This document shows, piece after piece, positions 36,041 through 46,740 of a DNA stretch of 64,000 bases (within the stretch, counting starts at the first letter, position 1; the number at the start of each line of letters is the position of its first letter). The notes beneath the pieces are model-generated. The model did no database searches. It had not been told where the DNA came from and saw only the letters and a program-made list of their open reading frames with translations. Source of the DNA: Leptodactylus fallax. Taxonomy: Eukaryota > Chordata > Amphibia > Anura > Leptodactylidae. The position numbers were made by a program, and so were the translations under genes. The DNA lies in assembly GCA_947044405.1 (NCBI GenBank), contig CAMRHE010000352.1, forward strand, positions 434,001-498,000. The letters run 5' to 3'.

Positions 36041-36658
36041 TTGATGGGAAGATGGATGGAGCCAAATACAGGACCATTCTGGAAGAAAACCTGTTGGAGT
36101 CTGCAAAAGACCTGAAACTGGGACGGAGATTTATCTTCCAACAAGACAATGATCCCAAACATAAAGCAAAATCTACAATGGAATGGTTCACAAATAAACA
36201 TATCCAGGTGTTAGAATGGCCAAGTCAAAGTCCATACCTGAATCCAATCGAGAATCTGTGGAAAGAGCTGAAAACTGCTGTTCACAAACGCTCTCCATCC
36301 AACCTCACTGAGCTCGAGCTGTTTTCCAAGGAAGAATGGGCAAAAATTTCAGTCTCTCGATGTGCAAAACTGATAGAGACATACCCCAAGCGACTTGCAG
36401 CTGTAATCGCAGCAAAAGGTGGCGCTACAAAGTATTAACTTAAGCAGGCTGAATAATTTGGCACGCCCCACTTTTCAGTTTTTAATTTTTTACAAAAGTT
36501 TAAAATATCCAATAAATTTCATTCCACTTCACGATTGTGTCTCACTTGTTGTTGATTCTTCACCAAAAAATTTAAATTTTATATCCTTATGTTTGAAGCC
36601 TGAAATGTGGCAAAAGGTTGAAAAGTTCAAGGGGGCCGAATACTTTCGCAAGGTACTG
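36041..36658 (+). pseudogene. Tc1-like transposon (family A, copy 3), 3' part
   Basis: It begins mid-transposase at TTGATGGGAAGATGG directly after the L1 poly-A, and runs through QQDNDPKH and NPIENLW to the C-terminus at 36438 and the terminal inverted repeat (...ACTG at 36658, then TA). The reading frame runs on from L1 3' UTR sequence (35809-36438), which is chance fusion. Confidence 0.88.
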
Positions 36659-36660
36659 TA

Positions 36661-37465
36661 TATCATATGCGTTATTCAACTAATTTCTGCGTCTTTTTTC
36701 GGTGACACATAGGGCTTTATTTTTATGTTGTTTTTATTTTTGAATGTGTTTTCATTTTTTTTTATATCCGGGAAAATCTAAACAAAAGAGGAGGGAAAAC
36801 GTGTCTATTTTTCACTTTTCATTTCTTTTTATTTAATAAAACAAAGTACTACTAAAAAACTTTTTAAAATAGTTTTTACTCTCCATTATGGTAATTTTTT
36901 TTTTTGTATGGTGTGGTGGGGGGGTGGGGCTATAACCTTTAATAAGGGCGTGTTATTGATGTATTATTTTATTTATTTTTTAAATTCTTTTATTTACTTT
37001 TTTTTTTTTACTTTTCTTTTCATTTTTTTTTTTACATTGTGTCCCCATAAGGTCATAATAGACCTTTGGGGACATCTGATGACAATTTTTTTGTTGGGGA
37101 GGCTGATTTCCCCTGTAACTGGGGCTGGTACATTTAGCCCAAGTTGCAGGAGGAATACAGCCTCCTGCACGTTACTATAGAGCTGATCTGGGTCCTGTAG
37201 GACCCAGAAGCTATTACAGATGCTGAACCCGGCAGATCACATGACCACTGGGTCAGAGGGCAGCCGCAAGATGGCAGCGCCCATAGCGGTGTATGCAGCG
37301 CTCTATGCACAGCGATTGGGATGGCACAGCCGGCTCCCTGTTTCAGCAGCTGCACGATTTTGTGCAGCTGCTGAATTCTGCTTGGAAGTACCAGTACGAT
37401 CTTGCAGAAATAGACAACCACCCCTTGAACGTATATAGTCTATGGTCGGTACGGAAGTGGTTAAG
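36661..37465. repeat. Non-coding interspersed repeat
   Basis: T-rich first half, then GC-richer sequence ending CGGAAGTGGTTAAG. It looks like another part of the repeat type seen at 12669-13290. No gene. Confidence 0.4.
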
Positions 37466-38048
37466 ACTAAGTCCCCACTTTGCAGAAACACAGCTTTTTT
37501 TTTGTTGCAGATTTTGCTGAGCCAAAGCCAGGAGTGGATTGTGCAGAAGATGGAAGTATAAGTACTTCCTATATACAGGTGCATCTCAAGAAATTAGAAT
37601 ATTTTTGAAACGTTCATTCATTTCAGTAATTCAGTAATACAATTCATAATCAGCAGACTTCTATGATTGTGTGTCCTACTGAACCAGACTGAAGGACCAT
37701 TTAAAGGCTTAGGAAACCTTGGCAGGTGACACACTGAATTTACAATACTGAACTTTTTTGCAATATTCAAATTTTCTTACATTTTGGTTTTCATTACCTG
37801 TAATCCATAATCAACATTTACAGAAATAAAACACTTGAAACAGAACACTCTGTGTGTAAAGAATCTAGAAAATATAAGAGGTCACTTTTTTAATTTAATT
37901 ACTGAAAGAAATAAACTTTTCAAAGATATTCTAATTTATTGAGCTGCACCTGTATTTCCCAGTTCTTTTGTAGCCATTCTAGGCTTTGGTTAAAAAAAAC
38001 TGCAACAAAAAAAGCTGTGTTTCTGCAACGTGGGACCTTTGCCTTAGG
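37466..38048. repeat. MITE family M1 copy split by a Tc1-like element
   Basis: The left arm (37466-37573, GAGCCAAAGCCAGGAGTGG) and right arm (37955-38048, CTGCAACGTGGGACC) join when the 377-bp insertion 37576-37952 is removed. Confidence 0.8.
37576..37952. mobile_element. Short non-autonomous Tc1-like element
   Basis: The 377-bp element is bounded by CAGGTGC and GCACCTG and flanked by TA on both sides. Inner TIR sequence AAATTAGAATAT and its complement continue the repeat. It has no coding capacity. Confidence 0.88.
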
Positions 38049-38296
38049 CCCCTTACAGACAACCGTGGGCGAGATCCATATGCTATCCGTGTTTTTCTCA
38101 GATAGCACACTGACCCATTCATTTCTATGGGCACATGCACACGACCATGTTTTTCATTGATCAGTGGGCGAGCCCTGAGTCAGCACCGCATAATATAGAA
38201 CAGGTCCTATTCTGTTAAGTTTTTGCGGAACGGACTTGCCAATAGAAGCCTATGGTAGACTAAAAATCTAAGACTGTAGAAGGGCCACACATGTAG
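38049..38296. repeat. Non-coding repeat fragment
   Basis: It contains CACACGACCATG-like words shared with 49380-49395 and is probably a dispersed MITE-like repeat. Confidence 0.35.
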
Positions 38297-38870
38297 ATGG
38301 CAACATCATTGAACTTGTCTTTCATCGACTCCTCACAGTTTCTAAATTTACTAACTCTTCTCTGCCCCTCTCTGATCATAACCTTCTGTCTCTCACCATC
38401 AGTGCTTTCTCTCCTTCATAGAACACACCTACTCATCATACATATAGTAATTTACGTGCTATTAACACCCAGCACCTCTCAAATACTCTACAGTCCTCTC
38501 TGTCCCCATCTTTTGACTCTCCTGCCCAAACCTGGCCACCAGTCATTATAATGAAACCCTTAAAAGTGCACTGGATGAGGCAGCTCCCCCCTCCAATCAA
38601 AAAGTTCGACGCAGGAGGCAGGAACCCTGGCACACACCACAGACACGTTTTCTTCAGCGGTGCTCTAGGTGTGCTGAACGTCTGTGGAGAAAATCACATA
38701 CACCTGCAGACTTCCTCCACTTCAAATTTATGCTCAAAGCCTATAGCTCTGCCCTTCACCGCACCAAACAGGCCTATTTCACCTCTCTCATCTCTTCTCT
38801 CTCCTGTAACCCTAAAAGGCTCTTTGAAACTTTTCACTCCTTTCTCACTCCCAAGGTGCAGGTGACATTC
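38297..38870 (+). pseudogene. L2-type LINE fragment
   Basis: Broken plus-strand frames match in character the region between endonuclease and reverse transcriptase of the L2 LINE at 51065-53712 (SDHNLL-like, then RRRQEPWHTPQTRFL-like, then AYSSALHRTKQAYFTSLISSL-like). It stops at 38870 where the inverted repeat begins. Confidence 0.7.
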
Positions 38871-39020
38871 AAGAGGTTGGTTACAATATAGGGACTTGTT
38901 TTAAATATATGTACATACCATATGATGAGAAAATATAAGGACTGCTGTTTCTGATGTTTGGAAAGGCAAGGCAGTGCTGTCAGCATTGGGGAAGCTGCAC
39001 CCCCGAACCAGTCTCCAGAG
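38871..39020. repeat. Left arm of an inverted repeat around the 4.3-kb hAT element
   Basis: CAAGAGGTTGG and the following sequence with GGGACTTGTTTTAAATATATG and GGAAAGGCAAGGCAGTGCTG are the reverse complement of 43732-43867. The hAT element inserted 8 bp to the right. Confidence 0.85.
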
Positions 39021-39399
39021 GTTTTCACTAGAGATGAGCGAATTTCTCAAAAGTTTGATTCTGCAGTTCGATTAGAATTTCCAAAAAAATTTGCCTCGAT
39101 CTGGATTTATTTGTGGCGAATCGCGTTAAAAACACCTATTTCCTGGTGTCAGAGAGCCTGTATAGTGGTGTGGAACACTGTGCCTTGCAGTAACACGCAT
39201 AGGAAGCATACTGTGGTAGTGAAACAATACTGTGAGTTACGGGGCAAAACTGACCAACTAACTGAAGTGTGAACTCAGCCTTACAGGTTCATATTAGTGT
39301 CAGGTAGAAAGAACCATGCAGAGGCCCAACATCCTACTGTAGCGTGAAAGAACGCACTCCTTTTACACCGTCGTCTACTGATTCCACATAGATGTCTAC

Positions 39400-40760
39400 A
39401 GAGTGGCAAGGCGACATAATGTGGAGATGGCAGCAGCATGAGGAGGCCACAGAGTGGCAAGGGGATATAACGTGGAGTTGGCAGCAGCATTAGGAGGCCA
39501 CAGAGTGGTAAGGCAACATAATATGCAGGTGGCAGATGCATGAGGAGGCCATACAGTGACCCAGTGGCAGCAGCATGAGGAGGCCATACAGTGACCCAGT
39601 GGCAGCAACATGAGGAGGCCATACAGTGACCCAGTGGCAGCGGCAAAAGGAGGACATACAGTGACCCAGTGACTGCGGCATGAGGAGGCCATACAGTGAC
39701 CCAGTGGCAGCAGCATGAGGAAGCCATACAGTGATCCAGCAGTGGCAGCGGCATGAAGAGGACATACAGTGACCCAGTGGCAGCAGCATGAGGAGGCCAT
39801 ACAGTGACCTAATGGCAGCAGCACGAGGAGGGCATACAGTGACCTAGTGGCAGCTGCATGAGGAGGCCATACCGTGACCCAGCAGTGGCAGCAGCATGAG
39901 GAGGGCATACAGTGACCAATTGGCAGTGACATGAGGAGGACATACAGTGACCCAGTTGCAGCGGCATGAAGATGACATACAGTGACCCAGTGGCAGCAGC
40001 ATGAAGAGGCCATACAGTGACCCAGTGGCAGCAGCATGAGGAGGTCATAGTGAACCAAGGGCAGCGGCATGAGGAGGCCATAGAGTGACCCAGCAGTGGC
40101 AGCAGCATGAGGAGGCCATACAGTGACCTGGTGGCAGCAGCATGAGGAGGACACAGAGTGACCCAGTGGAAGCGGCATGAGGAGGCCATACAGTGACCCA
40201 GTGGCAGCAGCATGAGGAGGACATAGTGAACCAAGGGCAGCGGCATGAGGAGGGCATACACTGATCTGGTGGCAGCGGCATGATGAGGGCATACAGTGAC
40301 CCAGTGGCAGCAGCATGATGAGGACATACAGTACCCGATGGTAGCAGCATGAGGAGGACACACAGTGACCCAGTGGCAGCAGCATTAGGAGGACATAGAG
40401 TGACCCAGTCACAGCAACATGAGGAGGACATAGAGTGACCAAGTGGCAGCGGCATGAGGAGGACATACAGTTACCTAGTGGCAGAGTGTGGAGACAGCAG
40501 CAGCCTTAGGAGGCCATACAGTGACCTGGTAAAAGAGTGTGGAGGTAGCAGCAGCCTTAGGAGGCCATACAGTGACATGTTGACAGAGTGAGGAGGTGGC
40601 AGCAGCATGAGGCCATACAGTCACCCAGTGGCAGAGTGCGAAGGTGGCAGCAGCGTGAGTAGGCCACAGAGTGGCAAGGTGATATAATGTGGAGGTAGCA
40701 ACAACCTTAGGAGGCCATACAGTGACCTGGTGACAGAGTGTGGTGAGGCAGCATGGATCA
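39400..40760. repeat. 35-bp minisatellite in the hAT 3' region
   Basis: About 35 units around GCAGCATGAGGAGGCCATAC followed by AGTGACCCAGTGGCA. The unit is about 35 bp and has no stop in any minus-strand frame, which produces spurious open frames up to 356 codons. Confidence 0.9.
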
Positions 40761-40761
40761 T

Positions 40762-43203
40762 TTAATCTGCTGCATCAGGCATTGGTGGGTGGAAATCCTG
40801 GCTGAACCACACCTGATTCATCTTCACAAAGGTCAGTGTCTCCAAATTTTGGGTGGACAGGCGAGTTCTCCTTGGAGTAACTATGGCCCCAGCTGCACTA
40901 AACACCCACTCTGATGCCACACTACTGGCCGGGCAGGACAGCTCTTCCAGGGCCAACTTGGCCAGTTGTGGCCACAAATCAAGTCTGGCTGCCCAGTAGT
41001 CCAGTGGACCTTTCATGACGGATGGCAGGGTGCATTCTAAGTATGCCACCACCTGCAGGTTCAAGTTCTGCTCTGTGTCTAGCTGCTGATGAGCAACTTC
41101 TTCACTATGCAGGTGAAGAAAGCTGCAAATCAGCAACTCTAGGCTCAGGCTGCTGCTGATGGAGCCGATACTGCTTCTGCCACCCCCACCCCCAGCTGCC
41201 ATGCCAGTGCAAGTTGAGCGCTCAGGGCCCTCCGGTCAGACATTCGAGAGGATGGGCGATGGCGCAGATAGGCAGTAGCCAACTTGCTACATAGGATGTC
41301 TCTATAGTAATTTAGTTTGTCCTCCCTCTCAGCGGGTGTAAAAAAGGCCTCCATTTTTCCCCAGTAGCAAGGGTCTAACATGGTGGAGAGCCAGTAGTCA
41401 TCCCTCTGCCGAATGGTGACAATCCGGCTGTCACTGCACAAGGAAGTGAGCATGCATCGGGCCATTTGTGCCAGTGACTCCGAGGGACTCCCTGCATCCA
41501 TCTCCCCTGCATACTGCCACGGTGTGTCTGGGTCATCTGCCTCGTCCTCCTCATCTACCTCTTGCTGTTCCAGTTGCTCCTGCTCCTCCTCTCCACCCAT
41601 TTGGCTACACATTGTTTGTGCTCCAATGTCCTCCTCACCCTCCTCCTCCTCCAGTTCAGCCCCCACAGGGCTCATGTGGCCATGAGATGTAGATGTCACA
41701 TCTCCAGTCCCCTGACCAGCCAGATTGAAAAGCATCTTTTCCAGGATGTAAATCAGTTGAATGATGTTGTTCATCCCGTAGTCCTGGCGACTAACTAAAA
41801 GTTGCCTCCTCAAAGGGAATGAGCAAATGGCAGGTGTCACACATGAGCTGCCACTGGTTATCGTTAAAGTTACACAGGGGAGTACCTCTGTCTGCTTGGA
41901 TCATCAAGAAATCGTTTATGGCTTTTCTCTGTTCATATAGTCGATCCAACATATGGAGGGTTGAATTCCAACGGGTGGAAAGATCGCATATCAGCCAATG
42001 TTGTGGGAGGCCATTCTGCCGCAGCAGCTCAAGGAGGGCTTGGCGGTGTACGAGTGGCTGAAGTGCATGCAAAGTTTCCTTGCCATTTTCCTTAGTAGAA
42101 CACTTAAGGAAACGCTTGACAACCAGATTGAACATGTGCGCCATGCAGGGCGCATGGCTCAGCCCTCCTTGACGCAGCGCCGACACCTAGTTCTGCCCGT
42201 TGTCAGTCACCATGGTTTCAATTTTAAGTTGTCTTGGAGAAAGCCAGGATTCGATTTCTTGATTGAGGACACAAAGCAGTTCCTCCCCTGTGTGACTTCG
42301 TTCACCCAGGCAAACGAGGTGTAGAACAGCATGACACCGCTGTGCCCTGCACATGTGGTATACTTGAGGAGCACTGGGAATTGTCCCTGCAGTGGAAGCT
42401 GAGGAGACAGTGGAAGATGAGGCGGACACTGTTGCAGGACCAATGGCGTGAGAACGTGGAGGCAGAAGCTGCGTCATCTGTCCAAGTTGCTGGTGTATCT
42501 GGACAGGCACAACATTAACCCAGTGGGCCATAAATGATATATATTGTCCTTAACCGTAGTTACAGCTCCACACGTCGGCACTGCCGTGCACTTTGGCAGA
42601 CACCAATAGGCTCAAGGACTGGCCCACCTTCTCTTCTACACTTTTGCGCAGGGCTGGTACTGCCTTCTTGGCAAAGAAATGATGGCTTTGGACTCTCCAC
42701 CTTGGCTTGGCACAAGCCATCAGTTCTCAAAGGTGCAGAGTCCACCAATTGGAAAGGGAGTGACTGCAGCACCAGCAACTTGGACAGGAACACGTTCAAC
42801 TTCTGCACCGTTGGATGAGTGCATGCATACTGTTGTCTCTTAGATATAGATTCTGTGATCGATTGCTGACACAATGACTGACTAGGAGGAGGAGCAGGAG
42901 CATCACGACCAGCAGATGATGGGAAGGAGACACAGCTTCCTTTGGTTGAGGTGGTGGAGCCTTGACTGCTTGAAATGGGGTGCGTGCCACTGGGTGATGC
43001 AACGGTTTCTGGACCACTACATTGGAGCCACGGCTCTCCCAGGACACTTTATGATGATGCTTCATATGTTGACGCAAGGCTGTGGTGCCAACATTGGCAC
43101 CTTGGCCACGCTTCACCTTCTTCCCACAGATTGAACATATGGCCATGTTGACCTCCCCCGGCAGGTTCCCAGAGTCCCTTGCCCCTTGTCCAAACATGTG
43201 CAA
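40762..43203 (-). pseudogene. hAT transposase with BED zinc finger, frame-shifted
   Basis: It reads from 43203 leftward. A BED-type finger (CSICGKK ... LRQHMKHHH) lies at about 43145-43035, followed by a Ser/Pro-rich linker, the RNase H-like core (MVTDNGQN near 42190, CDLSTRWNSTLHMLDRLYEQ near 41960) and an acidic insertion (about 41600-41680). The C-terminal dimerisation domain (SEWVFSAAGAIVTPRRTRLS) lies near 40890. Frames are 43203-41791 with interruptions, then 41840-41145, then 41202-40762, so at least two frame changes occur. Family: hAT; the subfamily is not resolved. Confidence 0.88.
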
Positions 43204-43339
43204 CAGCCATTTTATTAAAAAATGCGATTCAATGCATCAGAGCATGAGGAAATCCGGAAACGAGGCGAATCGAAGATTTCCTGAAATTCGGATCAAATTC
43301 CACTTCTGCAGCTTCAATTCGCTCTTCTCTAGTTTTCAC

Positions 43340-44083
43340 CAGAGCTCCTGATGGAGATCGACTTAGCTGCTTCCTTTGGCCAGAGTAGCAGCAACCCAGA
43401 AAGCTGATCGCTGCGTGTCAGCGCCAGATCAGCTGTTTTGGCAGAAGCAAATTGTTTTTTTAGTCCCTCACTTCCCCTGCAAGCCTCAATGTATGCTCTC
43501 GCTGGAAAAGCTGATCTAGTGTTGATACGCAGAGATCAGTTGTCCAGTGCTTCAGTTTCTACAGTGCTTGCGTGGCTTAACTATCACACGCATGCGCAAA
43601 CGCATCTCTAGGTTGATGCTCTACAGACTTGCGCGATCTTCTAGAATCGCGCATGCGCACTACCGTGCATGGGAACGTGGACTCCTGTCCATCTGGACAG
43701 GGGTCTCGCGCTTTAAGCCACCTGCACAGGCGCAATGCAGCTTCCCCAACACTGACAGCACTGCCCTGCCTTTCCAAATATCAGAAACAGTGGTCCTTAT
43801 ATTTTCTCATCATATGGTATGTACATATATTTAAAACAAGTCCCTATATTGTACCCAACCTCTTGTTACCATGTGTCTATTGAGTATTGTTATATATGCT
43901 GTCAAATTATTCCACTTGTTGTCCATTTGATCTGCTTATGTTTTGATTACTCATGTTTTTGTAATCATATTGAAGATTTGTTTAGTTTATCTTTTTATAT
44001 CTTTTTATGATACATGAACAACATCAGATATCATGTGACCATTTAGACCCACCTTTTTGGGGGGCGTTACCAATTATGTCACC
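43340..44083. repeat. Continuation of the repeat that hosts the hAT and LTR elements
   Basis: 43732-43867 is the right arm complementary to 38871-39020. 43868-44083 joins directly to 48686-48850 once the LTR element and its CACC duplication are removed, so this is one dispersed repeat with a hammerhead-like core at its far end. Confidence 0.65.
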
Positions 44084-44512
44084 TGTGACAACTTGGGGGA
44101 ATTAGTCTCAAAATGGCGGCAGACTCCTGGTCCGGACAGCAGTGGTTCGTGGTACTGGGCGCCGGATAGATAACGCTCAGACGGTCCAACTGTAAAAAAT
44201 AAACGGGCTTTATTCAGCTTACATGCAACATAATAAAACAACAAAAATCTAGGCCACAGTTAGGGCACTAACTGACTCCTTGAGCCCCTAACTAGCCTGA
44301 CTACTGCTCAGCTCCAGCAACAGTCCCCTGTGGACCCTAGCCCTTATGGGACAGACTGTCTCTCTCTGTCCTTGGCTGGAGCACCATCTCCTGCTCCCTG
44401 CAGGATACTCCAGCCTTCTGGAGTTACGCGCCCCACCCAAAGGTGTGGCTGAGAGCCTTTTCTGGCCTGGGCCTGGGTCGCTTAATAGCGCCCTTTGGTT
44501 CACATACTCACA
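44084..44512 (-). repeat. 3' LTR of the host-sequence-carrying element
   Basis: 429 bp with TGTGA/TCACA terminal inverted repeats. It differs from the other LTR by a short gap after TCTCAAA (about 10 bp) and several substitutions, so the insertion is not recent but the LTRs are still very alike. Confidence 0.92.
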
Positions 44513-44530
44513 TACCCTCCCCCTCAGCTC
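44513..44530 (-). other. Polypurine-like tract before the 3' LTR
   Basis: The minus strand reads GAGCTGAGGGGGAGGG directly before TATGTGAG at the LTR edge, the expected place of a plus-strand primer. Confidence 0.7.
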
Positions 44531-44661
44531 ACTACCCATGGGGTGAGCTATAATGGGACGAGACATCCTATGACGAAGTCCCTCTTCAACCAAGTATGCC
44601 TGTCCAGTGTCTCTCCAGTCTGGTCCCAATCTGGCGGTCTCTTCTTCCAAATTCCGCTCCG

Positions 44662-45411
44662 TCAAGTTTTCCGTTTTCTCCTCACTTTAAATGCTACGCC
44701 AAGATCCTGGCCATTCTGTGCAAAGGCAAGTTTTACTTGATCACCTTCACAATTCGCCATACAGGAAATCACATCATTTTCATCACATTTCTCGCCATAG
44801 TCTTCAGACATCCCATTGCATGACTTTGATCCCTTTAGTAAATAGCCGTAAGAATCTTCATCTTCACCTATCACGAATCCACAGGAGCTCAGAGACCAAA
44901 TAACACGTCCTTCATGCACATCAGTATCTTTAGAGTATAACTGTTTCACGGGTACTTTTTCCATAACCTTCATCTCAAAGCAAACTTTGCCATCACCATC
45001 AAGGCTTAGAAGTTTAGGAGACATAGGCTGCTTGCTCTCCTCTTTGTTTGAGATACACAAGCTCTGTACCGCAATATCTTCTCCTTCTGCACAAGGACCA
45101 TACAGTACACCCTCACAACATAGCTCACGCTGAACTACATTTTCTGGTATGTCTTTAACAACTGCCACATCATATATTGGAATGGTTTCTTTATAATACT
45201 TCCACATCTGTACGGCAGCAGGAGAACCACTTCCACACTCTAGTCTTACCTCCTCTTTCTCATACGCATAATTTCCTGGAGGCATGTTGCGGTACTGTGA
45301 TAGATTGCAAGAATTTTCATGAAAATCCCTTTCTGACAGTACAGGAGCTGGTGATATCGTCATCTCAACATTCTCCCAGTTATTTTCATTCTCTGTGCTA
45401 ACACCGGAGGA
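44662..45411 (-). pseudogene. hnRNP-U-like SPRY domain captured in the LTR element
   Basis: The minus-strand frame (ATG at 45363, open to 44662) gives about 230 residues. The C-terminal part is plainly the SPRY domain of the hnRNP U / U-like family: [19 protein letters not shown], the GWSL-equivalent [32 protein letters not shown] and [10 protein letters not shown]. Homology ends directly after GVAFK, where a basic stub and a stop follow, so the host domain is cut short and joined to element sequence. The N-terminal 100 residues are not recognised. No introns are present, consistent with capture from cDNA. The frame is continuous with 45412-45735 except for one TAG. Confidence 0.85.
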
Positions 45412-45740
45412 CTAGGATACCAAGTTTTCACCATCACAGTTTTTTCTGTCAGTACCCAGATGCTTTTTGGTTACATGTTCTGGCTGCCTTAATGGCTCTG
45501 CTTTCTCTGCCTCTATGCTGGCAGCTTTCTCCAATTCTAACGCCTTCTGTAGCGTACAAATCTCTGATTCCAGTTCCGGAACTTTCTTCATTGCCGTATT
45601 TTTCTGAGCAGCCTCCATCTCAGTTTTTACTATTGCAACTTGCAGATCTTCCTCAATCCTTCGCACTGCATCCTGGATTATATTTTCTGCTTCTCTCACT
45701 GTTCCCTGAATTATATTGAACTGATCCTCCAACATCTTCT
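45412..45740 (-). pseudogene. Coiled-coil linker segment of the composite reading frame
   Basis: The frame from 45735 begins [20 protein letters not shown] and is strongly helical, with Glu/Ala/Lys repeats. It ends at TAG 45412-45414, after which the same frame leads into the SPRY segment. I do not recognise its source securely; a HIP1-type or similar coiled-coil origin is only a guess. Confidence 0.6.
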
Positions 45741-46740
45741 GATAAAAAGTTTGCCGATTTTAGATCTACAATCTTAGCTGATAAATCATACAGGTTTCCC
45801 TCAAACTGAATCTTCATGTCTTTTATCTGGAGGTCCAATTCTCTTTTGGCCTTTTCCAGCTTTTCATAAGCATTAGCTTTGTTCTCATACAGTATCTGCA
45901 CAGATTCCAGGTTTTTCTCAACTTCATCCTTGGAGCTAACCAAATCCTCCATTTCAGTGCGCAGTTGCTTGTTGAGCCTCTCTAACTCGGCCTCCAATTC
46001 AAGGGTCTCTTCTAGGGAGCGAGCCAAGGCAAGAGCTTTGGTCTCTTTTCCACGAGCCTCTGCTTCAGCACGGTCACGTTCTTCTGCATATCTAGCAGAA
46101 AGAGCCTTCTCTTCACCAAGCAGCTGATCAAACTTTTTCTGCTTCTTTTCCAAACTTGACACAATCCGACATTGATGACCAAGATCTACACCTATATCTT
46201 CTAGTTCCTGCTGAAGTCTAATTTTCGTCTTCTCAAGTTTGTCATAAGCAGCAGCTTTCTCTTCAAACCATTGATTTGTAGCTTCTAGCTCCTTTTGCAA
46301 CTTTTCCTTTAGTTCTTCAACAGAGTCCAAGGACCCAATACTATCCTCTATTTTTTTCTTCATATCAGTCGCCTGAGCCTGTAGTGTTGAAATCTGCTTT
46401 GTCAAATCTCTTTTTGCTATCTCCTCTTCCTCTAGTTACTCAAGGAAACCATTTTTCTCATCTTCCATTTGTTTTAGTTTTGTACGAAGGTCAAGCTTCT
46501 GACGAGTTTCTTCTTGCAAAAGTTCCTGAGTGTCCTGAAGCTGAGATTCTAGTGTAGAAAAATCTTTGGAAAGTTTGATAAACTTGCTGTCTGCTTGAGA
46601 AAGAAGCCTTGCGACATTATTCAATTCCACCTGCAGTCCATTTGCCTTGTCTAGCAGTTCTACTCGAAAACCTGTCCCCTTCTGTGACTTTTAGTTGCAG
46701 CTCTTGAAGTTGAGTCTCTACTTTTTTGTGACTCTCCTGT
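45741..46740 (-). pseudogene. Non-muscle myosin heavy-chain tail segment captured in the LTR element
   Basis: Minus-strand frames 46630-46436 and 46405-45741 (same frame, one stop between) read as the myosin-II rod: [94 protein letters not shown]. These blocks are characteristic of the MYH9/MYH10 class rather than of muscle paralogues. Only a few hundred residues of the rod are present; the motor domain is absent. No introns are seen. A frame change near 46640-46680 separates it from the segment upstream, and another near 45740 from the one downstream. Confidence 0.88.

Larger units (their letters stand above)
39029..43331 (-). mobile_element. hAT transposon with perfect 8-bp target duplication
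   Basis: The 4303-bp element has ends TAGAGATGAGCGAATT and AATTCGCTCTTCTCTA. It is flanked by GTTTTCAC at 39021-39028 and 43332-43339. It carries a decayed transposase on the minus strand and a large minisatellite in its 3' part. Confidence 0.93.

Noticed and set aside
35809..36438. A 209-codon frame joining L1 3' UTR to transposase
   Set aside because: The first part is non-coding L1 tail; only the Tc1 part has meaning, so the fusion is chance.
39396..40466. A 356-codon minus-strand open frame rich in Cys, His and Leu
   Set aside because: It is the translation of a 35-bp minisatellite that lacks stop codons; parallel frames are open as well.
39400..40760. Possible CRISPR-like array
   Set aside because: Units are contiguous imperfect repeats without unique spacers, and the genome is eukaryotic.
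41413..41798. Plus-strand Ser/Pro-rich frames
   Set aside because: They are antisense to the acidic segment of the hAT transposase.
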